64,000 nucleotides of DNA from the NCBI GenBank assembly GCA_039619475.1, contig CM077115.1:139760172-139824171 (forward strand). Reading direction: 5' to 3'. The DNA comes from Icerya purchasi. Lineage: Eukaryota; Arthropoda; Insecta; Hemiptera; Monophlebidae. Shown in pieces: positions 46,130 through 58,249 of the stretch. Positions within the stretch are counted from its first letter, which is position 1, and each line of letters opens with the position of its first letter. The translations under genes and the position numbers were made by a program. The notes under the pieces are model-generated. The model searched no databases. It had not been told where the DNA came from and saw only the letters and a program-made list of their open reading frames with translations.

Positions 46130-47642
46130 GATTCCAAAATTCCATTACAAACATCCAAAGTTACTGGCGACGCTAATATAAAGCGCATAAAAATTAGAAA
46201 AAAAGTCTGCAGCTTGTTCTAAAGTATAGTTCTTTTTTTTTTTTTTTAGTTTACGCAATTTTAATTCCAAGAATACAGGAATGATATGAAACTTCAGACA
46301 TTTTAAAACGCACGTCAAGTTGTAATATAAAATATTTAAAAAAAAGTGTACAGCCTCGTTTGCAAGAGAAATGATTCTTTTCCCCGAAGTATGTTCTTAA
46401 TTAGAATATAAAACAAGTACGATAGCTCAAATTTTGAAATGGAAGGCACGATGAACGCGAGTGACTTAAATTATTATCAATGTTAGTTATCGAAAAGGGA
46501 AATTAAAGGAAACAAGTATAGTTAAATATTTTCCTCGATTACAAATCCCTTATTTTTTTTTTTGAATGTTAGAAAGACGACGATAATTAGATTTTTTTTT
46601 TTTTTGGTCGTTTCTTCAGTGATTTGTGTCGAACGTGATTTGTTGCTCAATCGGTTTCTAATATTTCGGGGTCTGTAGAATGTTTATCAACATATTGACT
46701 ATGTTTTAGCGATTTGAATTGTGTTAGTCATCTGTCCGGAAATTACATAGCTTGAGATTATATTTATTTCGATTATTTTTAAGCGGAAAATTAACAGAGG
46801 ACACAGATGATTATTTTAGAAAACGTAATGCTAATTATTACTAAACTAACACGTTTTTCATATAAATTTTTCTTCTAATTAGTAGATCATCTTTAAAAAC
46901 TCCTCCCCTTTTCTTAATTTTTGTATTCATAGTTGTTCAAATGGTCAATATAGTTCGTTGACATTTTATTTAAATCGAAATATTTTGGTTTTGTTTAGTT
47001 TTGTATGTATCCCGAGTGTTTGGTATAATTCTACCGGTGTATCATGTAGAATAACTTAATTTTTGCGTTTACTGAATTCTTTTAACTTCCTATTTGTATA
47101 AGTATGAGTGATAATCCCGGTGTTCGCATTTACTGTCCTTTCAGTGCGTAAGTATGGTTCATTGTAAATGTATCCATTAAAATTATGATTCTGCAAATCA
47201 CGACGAGCTTCCTACATTAACGTAGTCAGTGCTTGAGATAGCGGTAATGGTAAACAAATTTATAATCAGTTTTAAATATTGTCAATGTTATTTAAATTCG
47301 AAGGAATTAATTTTTGTTAGTATTTCATTTTAAACAGCATTCAATTTTAAATATATATATTTTTTTTTCGCGTACAATACCCTAATACATAATTGCTTTA
47401 ATTTTTCACATATTTTAATTTGAACTTAATTTTTCTAATTGATATATTCGTATAAAAACTGCTGTACTACAGTACTATTTATTTTAAAAGTTCACAAATT
47501 AAAATTAGTAAAAGTCTGAAAAGTTACACCATCCAGCTCCTCTTTATATATATATATATATATGAAAATGTGTATGTATGTATGTATGTGTACATTAAAT
47601 GTATAAAAATAAATTTCCCGATTGCGGTGTAGAAGAAATTAC

Positions 47643-47772
47643 CTGATATCTAATAACTGCAACGTTACATTCGATTTAAGCATCGCGCCTAATTGTGAAG
47701 CATCAGCCGATCCCAAATCGTTTTCCGGCAAGTACAATTCCTTCAATGTAGTATTCGCCTTCATAGCGGTTG
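47643..47772 (-). CDS. PPP1R37: PPP1R37 homologue, exon C (leucine-rich repeats)
   Basis: A 130-nt exon. Its first two bases complete the codon begun in exon B (G|CA, Ala) and its last two, AG, open the codon finished in exon D. It encodes TLKELYLPENDLGSADASQL and LKSNVTLQLLDI between acceptor TTGACAG and donor CAG|GTAATT. Human PPP1R37 has LRELYLADNKL...SAQLGNLLKFNCSLQILDL in this place. Confidence 0.94.
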
Positions 47773-48543
47773 CTGTCAATTATCAACATTTTTATTTCAA
47801 TACACGAACGATTTTACGAGGTTGAATAATTTCTTCTTAGAGTACAATAGGTTCTAGTAATATCACAAGTAAAATTTATACGTGTTTACCCCTCCTCTTC
47901 TGTAATTACAATTTATGTAAAAAAAGCATTAAACACTTCGCGTTGCTGTGGAAATATATTTATTAATTTCAAAAATCACAAAAATTCAGGTAATCTTTTA
48001 ATTAGACTAAATAAGTCTAATGCATCGCGCGCAGCACAGGTTGTTCAGCTTCTCTAGTGAGTAGCCAATCGATTGCCTCTATGATGCCATCCTAATGGCA
48101 AGCGAAACAAAAATGCGGTGGGGTCCCACAACATGACAGAAATTTCCTCTCTGGGTGGCGTTTGGTACTAATTAAGAAAACTAGCGTAAGAGTTCAGCTA
48201 TAGCTGGCGAGAGGAAAACAAGGGACGACAACAACAACAACATGTGTCAAGCGTGACATTTTAATGAATATCGTTAAAACAATATGCGAATTTTGTAAAC
48301 GTTTAATTATCAGTGTTAATTTTCCATATCCTTCTTTTCGACATACGTGGGCTATGTTACACGTCATTGCGGCCATGTTTGCTCGAACTTTATTGCTAAC
48401 GATATTCTTTGCTCCTATTCCATGACATTTTAGGATTCAATCTACTTATTTATACACACTATTCTGTTAGTCTAGCTTATTTGTAAAAGTTGTTAGTGGT
48501 GGTTTCTCGCCGAGCCAAAAAAATAAATAAATAAAAAAAATAA

Positions 48544-48568
48544 ATATATATATATATATATATATATG
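48544..48568. repeat. (TA)n microsatellite
   Basis: About 12 TA units directly upstream of the 161-codon ORF. Confidence 0.9.
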
Positions 48569-49051
48569 AATATGCGAATTAGCTACAACCCGGTCACAGC
48601 GGCTACTAGCCGAATAGAAAACTTCTCATCAGAAGGTGGTACACTGATCCTCGGCGTCTTTAAAATGGACATTTCCATTAGAAGAGTTAACCCCGGCAGA
48701 AAATCACGCGGCAGACAACGGGAAAACGATTATCTTCCCAAAAACAAACTACGCAATACTCGAAGACAATCGAATTCGATTGTCTTGCGACTTCATCAGG
48801 CGTTTTGGTGTCCGCGACTGATGCGACCGGCCATAATAGTAGGACTAACAATCTACGACTTCGCAGTAGATAATGGCTTCAGCATCCTCAATAGTTTCGA
48901 TGCGACGAAAAAAAATTATGTATTCGAGCCTCGCCGGGAGATAAACCAAACTGATTGCTGTCTGATTAAAGAAAAAGAGGGAAAAATGGTAAACTTCTTA
49001 AAGTATAGTAACATAGCCTGTGCAGCTGCAGTAGCTAAAGAGACCATATAG
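48566..49051 (+). other. unidentified 161-codon ORF in a higher-GC segment
   Basis: The frame starts at 48566 next to a (TA)n tract and ends at 49051. It is notable because the surrounding DNA is dense in stops and clearly more AT-rich. The predicted product is basic in its first half (RRVNPGRKSRGRQREN) and has no membrane segment or family motif that I recognise. An inverted repeat falls inside it. A second frame over 48,660-48,800 is also open, which argues against a conserved gene. It lies antisense to PPP1R37 within an intron. A fragment of a mobile element seems the most likely explanation. Confidence 0.3.
48763..48786. repeat. 24-bp perfect palindrome
   Basis: Half-site AAGACAATCGAA followed directly by its reverse complement, with no spacer. 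It is centred on an EcoRI-type GAATTC. Confidence 0.95.
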
Positions 49052-50889
49052 ACACACAAATTAAGATAAAAAGTTGAAGCTGGGAACTTATTATTACCAA
49101 ATGCAAAAGAAGACGCTTTTGTAAATTAAGAATTTAAACACACATACATTGAAACTAATGTTTAGAAAATATTTTTATCGGCTATGGGAGGCCTTTGAAA
49201 AGATAATCTACAAAGTAGTAGACTTAGAAATACCACGGAATATTCAAATCGAAGAAAAAAAAAACCCTAAATCCTGCATCCGCCAACAAACTTTATCTAA
49301 TTAATGAGAGAAGAAAAATGCGAAAACCGTAGATGGAAACAATAACAGCTAACTGAAATATAAAAAAAAAAAAAAACTTTGTAAATGGAACAGAAATAAA
49401 TACCGGAACGATGTAAACAAATACTGGTAAAATTCTACGAGTACTTTAATTGAAATTATTCCTATTACATTTCCTTACCCCGGGGGGAATGATTAATTAT
49501 TAACCATTATCATTATGATTTTGTTCACTTCTCAAAATTATAGATTTTCGTATTAGTACTGCCGTTTCACAACCGTAGCTGAAAATACTACGCGCAGATC
49601 ATTTCATTCATATTCATGCATATTTATATCGCGCTCCATTCTAGATAAATTCGTAGCTCCCCTACCGTAATATTGAAAGCTCTACCCCTTTTTTATTTAA
49701 ACAACTTCTGAAATTTTCGCAACATTCATATTTCATCATTTTTCTTCGTTTCAAGGTCTATGTTTGGTAAATTTTTCAGCTAGCCGGGGTTATTCTGCGG
49801 AGGAATCTGATGTTAAAACTAGCCTTAAATTATCGAAATAAGCAAAAAAAAAAAAAAAAAAACAAAAAAAACAAACAAAAAAATCACTTTATTCCGACTG
49901 GCCAACAAAAAAAATAATACAATTTCGCTCGTATATTCTCACCCGCGCAATAAGAAGCGCAGATCTTTGAGCACGGCACATCATTTGCGCAACTGTGCCC
50001 CGTTTTTATCAACAAGCAATTGAAAACATTCCGCGCATTCACCACGTGCTATTTTGAGAATTTTACCGCGCAAGTTTTGTTTACTTCGTTGCGTTTTCCG
50101 AGTTACACATTTACATCGTAGAAAATAAAAGTAAGGAAAAACCCGAAAAGCCTAAAAAAGTCACCTTTTCCAAAAATAAATTTCTCCGACTTTTCCGGAT
50201 TTTTACGGCCATCTTTCGAACGTAGTTTACGAATACTTTGCAATATAACATCAGAGACCATGACACACAGTTTAACCCTAACGATAAAATCTCAAATCGC
50301 TTGGTTACTTTTCGCTAAAAAAGCGAATAAATTCCGTTACCACACGCCTTTTTATTACTAGCAAAATCCAGTGAGCTGCTCTACCATCGTACGTATACAA
50401 TATATAGAATTTTGTCATCTAATACCTTCACAAGTTCCTAAACACTGTTACGCGCAGGTATTTCTGTACCTTCTTCAAATTCCCTGACTTTCAATTTCTT
50501 CCCTGATTAATGGAAATTCCCCGATTTTCCCCGGCTATCCAGAAGCCTGTAAATGATAAAACTAAAAAACTAAAATCATCAATAAAAACATAACAACAGG
50601 CACGGAGGAGGGAGAGAGAGTTTCCGAATTGTCTGACGGTGGGATACAGACGAAAGGAACATTTCAATTTCGGTATTTAACAGAAAAACACTTATTTACG
50701 TGTGAATTTATGAATTGTTCTTCCTAATGAGGATAGGAGGGCGGCTTTAAAATATATTTCAAACAACGTGCGCGCGGATGTAGTAATTATTTATGTGTAC
50801 ATATCGGTGTGTTCAAACGAGACGACGACAATTAAACAGATGTGTATGTAACAAGTACGCGTATAGTTAGCCAGAAAATAAATACAAAC

Positions 50890-51040
50890 CTAGCGTGATT
50901 AAAGGTCGACCGCTGAGGTTACAGTTTTCCAACTTAAGAATTTGCAGTTGAGTGGCCATTTTCAGAGCCCGGCTAAGAATTGGCATATGAACCTCGCTGA
51001 TTGTTGTGTTTGATGCCTCCAGCTGTTCCAAGCAGCAAGT
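50890..51040 (-). CDS. PPP1R37: PPP1R37 homologue, exon B (leucine-rich repeats)
   Basis: A 151-nt exon from ATGTTTACAG|ACT to CTAG|GTTTGT, phase 0 at its start and 1 at its end. It encodes TCCLEQLEASNTTISE, LSRALKMATQLQILKLENCN and LSGRPLITL. The family has TSCLQYLDARNTPL...LAVLHLENASLSGRPLMLL. The match is strong across the whole exon. Confidence 0.95.
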
Positions 51041-52396
51041 CTGTAAACATAACGAAAGACAGACAAGGAGGTAATTAAGCGAGAAGCGCGGCCAATAATA
51101 TCGTAATAATCATAATAAAATAATAGCGATAATAAATAATAGAGCACAGCCGGCTAGCCCTCGGCCGATGTTTGTAATTCATGTACGAATCAACGCCGTC
51201 GCTGCGGTAATAGACATCGCGCCCTATCTTGCTGCTCACTCACTTTATCGCGTCACTCAATCGGCACGCTATAGCTAATTATAATTCGCCTGTTCAGTTC
51301 GGATTTCAGTTCGTATCATAAGAAGTTGGACAACAGCGCCAAGGTTATAACAACATCGCGGCTTCGCCACTAAATACATAAATATTTCTCCTCGAATCTG
51401 ATGATTTTTTGATAATCACTTTTTTTTTTTTTTTTCTATTTTTGTTAAATTGAAAGATTTTCGTACTTTAATCATTTTTGTTCTTAAAGGGTTTTTTTTT
51501 TTTTTTTTTTAATTGGTTCCAATATGCTGGGGCAAGGACAATATTACATTAGTAAAAAGACGCAGTTGGAAACTAAACAAAAATTGGTCTTTGGAATTTA
51601 ACAGATTTTTGGTATCGATGGTTTTTTGAAAATTTGCTATTCATTGCCTGTGTGCTCGGCCCCGACATCACATCTACGACAATAATGATTTCTAAATTGA
51701 AAACTACACCAAAGCCGTGTATAAGCAAAATGTTTTCTAATCGTATAGCTTTTTTTTTGGGGGGGGGGGGTCAACTTCTTATACGTTATCTATTAGTAAA
51801 TAAAAAATGTGGCAGAGATCAATGGCGTTATTATAATAACGAGGATTCATTTCAAATTTTCGCGGTACCGAATAACTCCTTTTTCAAAGTACAGTAGTAC
51901 TTACAATTAGAGGTGCTGGAAATGTAATCGGATATTCCGTGAAACCTTTCTGATTGCGCTGTTGCAAGTGGCAAATGTAATTTCTCCTGCAAGGATTATA
52001 TTTCTCGAATGGCTTCGGCAATAGTTGTAATAATGAGTATTACACTCTATTCGTAAGAATTATTCTAAACAAATTGTTCACTTTTCTGTTTATGCGGTAT
52101 TTTCGTTAAGTCTATTTCCGATTTCTAGTCTTTGAAAAAAATAAGCGAATTTTACAAATGAAACGAAGCGAATGTTGCAATTTTCCAGCTGCGAATGATT
52201 ATTTCGAATGAAAATAATTCGACTGTTTTTTTTTTTGACAATTACTTACTTACTGGCTTCGATTGTAAACACATTTCGCAATCGTCCCCATCAACAGTTG
52301 TAATTTTACAATGGCATTGCGTAACACGTTGTGTTAGGCGATAATAAATTTTAAATGAACGCAGCGCGCATGCCAATCAGATTATGCTTACACAAA

Positions 52397-52411
52397 GGTT
52401 GAGAAACGTTG
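52397..52411 (+). other. possible solitary hAT terminus
   Basis: GGTTGAGAAACGTTG differs at two of 15 positions from the right end of the hAT element at 3620-3634. No partner end or duplication was found, so it may be chance. Confidence 0.25.
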
Positions 52412-53699
52412 ATTTATTACTGCGTCACCGCTGCCACAAAGGATATCGTTCGAGACAAAAATGTCGCTCGAACAAAACCATTCTCTTCCTATAGAATGCG
52501 AGATTGTTTCAGGTTTCACGAAGAAATGCAACTAGCGCTAAACGACGGTAACGAAGTGCAACGGTACAAAAGTACTTTGGCAACGAAAACAGTAGGAAGA
52601 GACAAAAGTCGGCCTAATGACGATGCGAACGACCTTAGAAGGTAACTTCTTCCGTCTACTGATCATATTCTTCACCTAGTCATAAACATGAAGGAGACTT
52701 TTTCTTTCCGCTTAACCCACCTCCTCTTCCTCGTCTGAAGTTTGCACGCTCTTTGTCGCATGTTTTTACATATCTTCGATCGTCTTTTTTTCGTTTCTTT
52801 TTACTACGTACTTTTTTCTTTCTACCCATTTGTCTGGTAACTCGAAAAACTGTGCGCAGTGATTAGCTCACGTGCGAGAGAAAAAATTAACGTAGAGAAA
52901 ACAAAGGTAACGAAAATAACGTCGACTTCAATAGTCTCAGCTTCATTCATTATCCAAGTGTAGTACGTGCGTACGGGCATTAGCTTACCTTCGGCGGCAG
53001 TGTCATTCCCTCCCTTTTTATTAGGATGCATATGTTTCGCATTTATCGACTTTGATTGTCATTGTTTCTCCATCCTTGGTATTTCTTAGTCAGATTCCAT
53101 TCCTTGTGACTCCTACTTGCTACTATTTATACGTGTTCTACTATTGACAAGCCCAGGGGAAAACCAAAACAACGAAAGAAAAGAAAAAAAGAAGTTAATA
53201 AAGCCCGAAGAAACAACAAGAACGGCGCATGGTTAATGGAAGAGTTAAAGTCAACATGACCAACGTCAGCAGTTGATTTTCGAGATTATTAAACAATTTG
53301 AAGTACGATATAACCGAACGTTAAAAATTTCGCAGAACATGACAACTATTGGTGGACACAAAGGTTCAATTATTACGAACTCTGTGCAAAATGGTAATAA
53401 GCTTCGGCTGCTATTCTAGAAAATTATCATCAACCATCGCGACCTTCGCCAAGTTATAATTCGGAATCTAAATTAATGTCGATAAAAGATGTGTATACCG
53501 GCACCTAACGGAATAATCGAGTTTCGGAGGCCCTGCTTCTGTTTATACGAACTAATAAAATAATTATTCAGGCCGTGTTAAAAAGGTAATTGTTTATTTA
53601 TACCTATATCACTTGATTAATTAAATAGTTAATTATTTAATTAATCAGCTGTACTATTAACCGCTTTCGATCTCCTATCTCCGAAACCAGAGTAACCAC

Positions 53700-54480
53700 T
53701 TCACAGCGATCTCTCCCATATAAGTTAGTGCAGTGTTCCCTATTTGTTCTTCTTTAAATTATTCTCAACCCTTTAAAATTCCCCCTGCTGCCAGATCAAG
53801 CTTTTATTACGAATCCACTGTTATCTCGCATGCTGTTCTCTTCCTCATATCTTCTCCCACCCCTCACAATGTTCTGCCAGACTCAAAAAGCGTTCTACAA
53901 GCCATTGCGCTTCTGCTCCCACCTCCTTTGATCTACTCATTATCGACCTCTTACGGATTCCTGACCACTCTGTGAAATCTAACGAGTCCGCATTAGCACC
54001 AACACAGATTTATTAGCGTGTTCTTCTCACGTGCATCAATATTAATCCATTTTTTTAAAGCTGCTCATTCCAAACTACGGTACAGCTTTTATTTTTTAAT
54101 ATTCTCTAACCTCGAATCCTACTAATATCCAGTTTCGCAATTTGCTTCTATGCGACACCCCTCTCTCTCTCTCTCTCTAGGATATGGCTCTTTCGACGTA
54201 TTTCCCGTTTTTCTCTGGCGCAATTTTCCTTCGTTCTTTTCACCCGTCCAAAATTTAGTTTGAAAGTTCTTCTCTTTCCGTTGAACAATCTTCCCTATAC
54301 TTTTTACAAATAGCGTTATTCCACCACTCCTTACGATGCTTTGTTCATCCTCTCTTTTTTCTCTCCTTCTGTTATGACTCTTTTACATCGGACTACACTT
54401 CTAGTCCCATAAAGAATTGTATTCACGGACCGATTATTAATAATCCACCTTTAGTCTAATATTTCTTTTGTTTTCTCTTT
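53700..54480 (+). mobile_element. LINE fragment with RNase H region (I/Jockey group)
   Basis: The frame at 53,733-53,975 reads LNYSQPFKIPPAARSSFYYE, then ISHAVLFLISSP and LPDSKSVLQAIALLLPPP. The D-S-K/L-S-V-L-Q-A motif is the RNase H signature of LINE ORF2 (active form TDSxSxLQAL), and an SNESALA trace of GNExAD follows. Pyrimidine-rich, broken sequence continues to about 54,480. The reverse transcriptase is absent. Inactive copy. Confidence 0.6.
54162..54178. repeat. (CT)n microsatellite
   Basis: About eight CT units within the LINE fragment. Confidence 0.9.
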
Positions 54481-54689
54481 TCTTAATTAGGAGATGGGCG
54501 CGATAATTCAGCTGTGCTCCAGATATTTTCAGATAAAGTATTTTTCTTTACTGATATATTTTTCTTTTCTCTTTCGTAGTACTATTCCAAAAAATGTTTC
54601 CCGCATATATCTTATTTATATCCGATTTTAAGATTTTTTTCGTTCTATTTTTATTAACCAATTAACAAATAGGATATTATGTAGGGAGA

Positions 54690-55440
54690 TGTACTTCTCG
54701 CTATATAACTATAAACAATGAAAATATTGAAAGGGTCGACAGGTTCAAATATCTCGGTTGCCGCGTTACTGATAATCTAGACACGGGTACTGAAGATAAA
54801 ACAAGATATAATTACGCGTGAGCAGCTTTTAATAACATGAAACAACTACTATGCGATTGATCATTTAGTCTTGGAAGAAGACAAGATATGGTCCGATGTT
54901 ATTATGTTCAGTCGATTTTGTTGTACGGTGTTGAGGTATAAAAAATAATGAAATAAATACGAGGCTACGGAAATTCGGCTCCATTGGAGCATGTTGAGGG
55001 TACCTCGGACAGCCAAAATGTCAAATAAAGATGTTTTAAAAAAAGCAGCGACAAAATTACATTATACGGAGAAATGTGTCATACTACTTTGGCCATATTG
55101 TAAGAGGTAAAAAGTATATGAAATACTCTAAACTGTTATACTGCGACAGAGTGAAGGGAAGAGAAGTCCTGGAAAAAGGAGGAAAATATAAAAAAATTGA
55201 CCCAAAACACGTCTTCCCTCTATAACAATTATTGACAGAAAGGATCTCGAAAATGAAACCGGCTCAAGCGGGAATCGATCAGCGATAGAATGATCGTATT
55301 GGTAATTTTGTCTTATCAATCTCTGTGTGATAATTTAATTTGTAATTTTTAGTTTTATTCCAGTACACTCTATATTGTTAGCTGATGATGGGCGGTTCTC
55401 GAAAACGTTGCCTTAAATTGTAGTATTTATTTTAATTTAT
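54690..55440 (+). mobile_element. RTE-like LINE C-terminal fragment
   Basis: From 54,735 the frame reads VDRFKYLGCRVTDNLDTGTE, then YNYARAAFNNMKQLL. After frame changes come QDMVRCYYVQSILLYGVEV and FGHIVRGKKYMKYSKLL. This is the standard series after the YADD box in RTE-like reverse transcriptases (FKYLG, ILLYGxE, GHIxRGxKY). The catalytic part is missing and several stops are present. The 3' end is not defined; a hammerhead-like motif follows at 55,382. Confidence 0.75.
55382..55406 (+). other. hammerhead-like core (CTGATGA ... GAAAAC)
   Basis: CTGATGA (55382-55388), 12 bases that pair only weakly, then GAAAAC. The core bases CUGAUGA and GAAA are intact, but stem II is poor and stems I and III are not evident. 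Motifs of this kind mark the ends of Penelope-like elements. A degraded relic or chance are both possible. Confidence 0.25.
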
Positions 55441-56164
55441 TAAAATAAATTATTTTATATTTATTTTTGTTACTCATTGAGGTACTTTACTTTTTTTTTT
55501 TATAATATTTTCAAATAAAATTCCACAGTCACTATATGTGGTTCCACATTCTTGGACAAATAAGTAACAAATACGGTTATCATTTGCCATCCTTGATGAA
55601 GATAAACACATAAACGTTGCAGCACCGATGCCGATTCGATGCAGTGCCGGGGACATATTGAAACAAATTTCCGAAACCCGGTGATTACGAGAATTTTTTA
55701 CCGTTAGAATGGGTGACGTGAAAATCGAAAAGCGGGTCTCGATAAAAATGTACCTCCCGCTACTTGACTGCGGGAGTGTCAGAAAAAAAAGGAAGTTGAT
55801 ACATTTTTCCCGGTAAGTGACAAGCATACGATGGACTTGAGAAAATATCCGTCTCATCCAGGAATACATTTGTCTGGATTGAAGATATATTAGACGACGC
55901 AGGTAGAGTCATCTGGATGCGATGTAAATCATACATAACGCGGCTTTAAAAAAACAACAAACTATTACAACAGTGCACGGTGAAGAATAATTAAATACGT
56001 TTGATTAACCGGAACAAGAGAATTATTAAATGCGAAATGTTCGCCATAAAAAGTATTGCAAAAAAAATTCATAGCGAGCACCTGCCCAAGTTAAAATAGC
56101 AAGAATCCTCTAGTACTTTTAGTTATGCGAAAAGGCGAAGCACTACGGTAAATTGAAAAAGCAA

Positions 56165-56340
56165 CGTGCTCCTACTTCTCTAGCAACCGAGATTATGACT
56201 CAACTAAAGAGGTAGATTATTTTAACTCGCCAGCAGAAATCTGAGAAGTCGAAGACAAACACTTGTAAGACGTCAATCAGCCATCAGTGTCCAGTAATGA
56301 TTGTGAATTCTGATTTGATAATCTTTCCTGTTATTTTTTT
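56165..56340 (+). repeat. repeat family B, copy 2
   Basis: Matches 40,418-40,575 in the same orientation. Shared phrases include GCTCCT, GAGATTA, CTCGCC and AAATCTGAGAAGT, then a diverged CAGCC-T-AGTGTC and TTGAATTC region. It lacks the outer hairpin arm of copy 1. Confidence 0.55.
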
Positions 56341-57106
56341 TCGCCAGACTCTGCGAGTACTACTGCTCAGATATTATCGAGTTTCTGAGAAGCATAAAAA
56401 CCTATAACAGCCTACACATGCCAACAAATGGAAACGTATTACGAGAAACAGCTAAATGGCCACTTTGCTATAGGCGCGCCTTGTCCACTGCACATTTTTC
56501 ATTACGAAACTGTGACTACGCTACCGCTATTTTATCGCAGCGAAATTCACGCTCCTCATTTATAAATACGCTCGCGAAAGTCTGTCGATTGTAACGAAAA
56601 GCGGTACAGAGACGATAGTGCAGCGAACGAATTAGATGTTGCGTGAGAGTTGATTTCTTCCTTTTTTTCAATTGACATATTTTCATCATTAGAATGTAGG
56701 AAAACGCAAAACACTCAAATTGTAAAATTTAAGAGTGAAAATTTTGAAATGATCGTAGCAATTGGTCAGGTGACTAAAAATATGATTACTTCAATTCTAA
56801 GAAAGTGAATTTGCCGCTGCAACGTAAATTTAACGGAATAAGTATCGCTTATATCTCACTTTCAAAAAGAATTAAATGCAACATATTCTTTGCACACCTA
56901 TTACAGTGCTGGCCGTTTTAATTTTCGAAATATTTTAATCTGAATTTCAACTTTCAATTGTCCTATTCATATTCTTTTTTTTCTTTTTTCACTATACCTT
57001 ATTTGAGAGTCCTTTTTAATAAAAATACACAAAGTAAAATAATTAAAAATTCGAAGGTTCTAGTTGCGAAACGGCCAGCATGTCGAGTCCACTAGTGCAT
57101 GTGTAC

Positions 57107-57108
<2 letters not shown>

Positions 57109-57152
<44 letters not shown>
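57109..57152. repeat. (TA)n microsatellite
   Basis: About 21 TA units. Confidence 0.95.
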
Positions 57153-57156
<4 letters not shown>

Positions 57157-57700
57157 GCGTATATATGTTATGATACAATAAATAGATAAAGGCGGTAATG
57201 ATGATAAATTATATCTGACAGTAGATAATAAAATGGAGTAAAGTATCACCGCTATAGAAGCAATGCAATTAATTAGTGGTTGCAGAGGGAGTGAAGATAG
57301 CCAATAACAACGAGCCGGTGAAAGATGTTCTATGGTCATCGTATAGCGAAAGTGATGTGAAGATTGGTAATTGATTAGGTTAGAAAATGTTTACGCTCCT
57401 GCACGTTTTTAGCGGACAACAACAAGTTACCGAACTGAGTTACCTTGATATTAGTTAGTTTGAAATTTCTTTTAACGTAAGTATGTTACGATTATCTAAG
57501 GAAAAGTGCAGAACAGTCAGATCTATTATAAATCGAACAGATAAAGCCGTCGAATTCATTCGTGGAAACAGAAATTGAGATTTACATCAAGAAAGATCGA
57601 AATTCATCAACAGGTCGAAATCGAGAGATTGAACAAACAGGAAGTCAGAGAAATGCACCGTGTGAATAGATAGGTTTTTTATGTTTTTACTCAATTACAC

Positions 57701-57714
<14 letters not shown>

Positions 57715-57736
<22 letters not shown>

Positions 57737-58150
57737 ACTCGGACATTTTGGCCTCGCAAGGGGATGTGCCCCTTGACCCCTCTTGCTTTCATTTATGTCT
57801 CTTTTTCTTCTATACTTTGTATAAAATGATCAAAATTTACAACGTAATTCTTACTGGCATCAACACAAAAATAAAAATAAAACATAATCACAAAAATCCT
57901 ATCCTAACATTTTACTTTCATTATATAAAATTAAGATATTGTTTCATTACATTTTTCGTTACATATTTCGTTACATAAAAATATGAAATTTTTTAAATAA
58001 CAATAACAAAAATCTTATAAAATATAACAAACGTTACATAAAATTCGGACATGTTGCGTTACATAAAATTGGGACATTTTTTAGGACATTTTTTTGGGAC
58101 ATTTTTTCTAATGGGGGGTAGCCTAAGAATTACGTTGTAATTAATATATA
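57715..58150 (+). repeat. unidentified (TA)n-bounded repeat family, copy 3
   Basis: It starts in a (TA)n tract with TAACTCGGACATTTTGGCC. Several copies of CGTTACATAAAATT/GGGACATTTTT follow. It ends with CTAATGGGGGGTAGCCTA, a short hairpin AATTAC-GTT-GTAATT and another TA tract. It is the inverted counterpart of 30,382-30,718, with a 27-bp insertion near 57,757 that contains the small palindrome AAGGGG-ATGTG-CCCCTT. No coding capacity. Confidence 0.75.
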
Positions 58151-58245
58151 TATTGTACTGTTATATTTAGTTTAGATCTCCAGCAGGGATAGCTAAATTC
58201 CCAGGGATGCCACTGTCTCTTAATTTCCGCAGATGTAAAATATTG
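58150..58245 (+). repeat. short repeat C, copy 1
   Basis: CAGGGATGCCACTG, then TCTC and AGATGTAAAAT, shared with the minus strand at 62,850-62,960. It directly follows the end of the (TA)n-bounded repeat. Origin unknown. Confidence 0.45.
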
Positions 58246-58249
58246 ATTG

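Larger units (their letters stand above)
44384..47642 (-). other. PPP1R37 intron C-D (3.3 kb)
   Basis: Opens GTAATTTC and ends GTTTCAG. The notable content is two large fold-back elements, 45,119-45,562 and 45,720-46,129, separated by 157 bp. Poly-T runs lie at 44,865-44,878, 44,996-45,008, 46,230-46,247 and 46,592-46,606. A (TA)n tract lies at 47,545-47,563. Confidence 0.7.
47773..50889 (-). other. PPP1R37 intron B-C (3.1 kb)
   Basis: Opens GTTTGT and ends TTGACAG. It contains a higher-GC segment with an unidentified 161-codon ORF on the plus strand and a 24-bp perfect palindrome. A small inverted repeat, ATTAGACT-AAATA-AGTCTAAT, lies at about 48,001-48,021. A segment at 50,470-50,540 rich in CCCTGA/CCCCGA phrases looks like a dispersed repeat. 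No exon was recognised. Confidence 0.6.

Noticed and set aside
45747..46188. Two similar ORFs on opposite strands suggesting a paired gene family
   Set aside because: The similarity is due to the inverted repeat; both ORFs are the same arm read outward.
55474..55869. 131-codon ORF on the minus strand
   Set aside because: No family resemblance, no splice or promoter context, and the other strand is also partly open. A small hairpin CTCCCGC/GCGGGAG lies in it. It is probably decayed repeat sequence.
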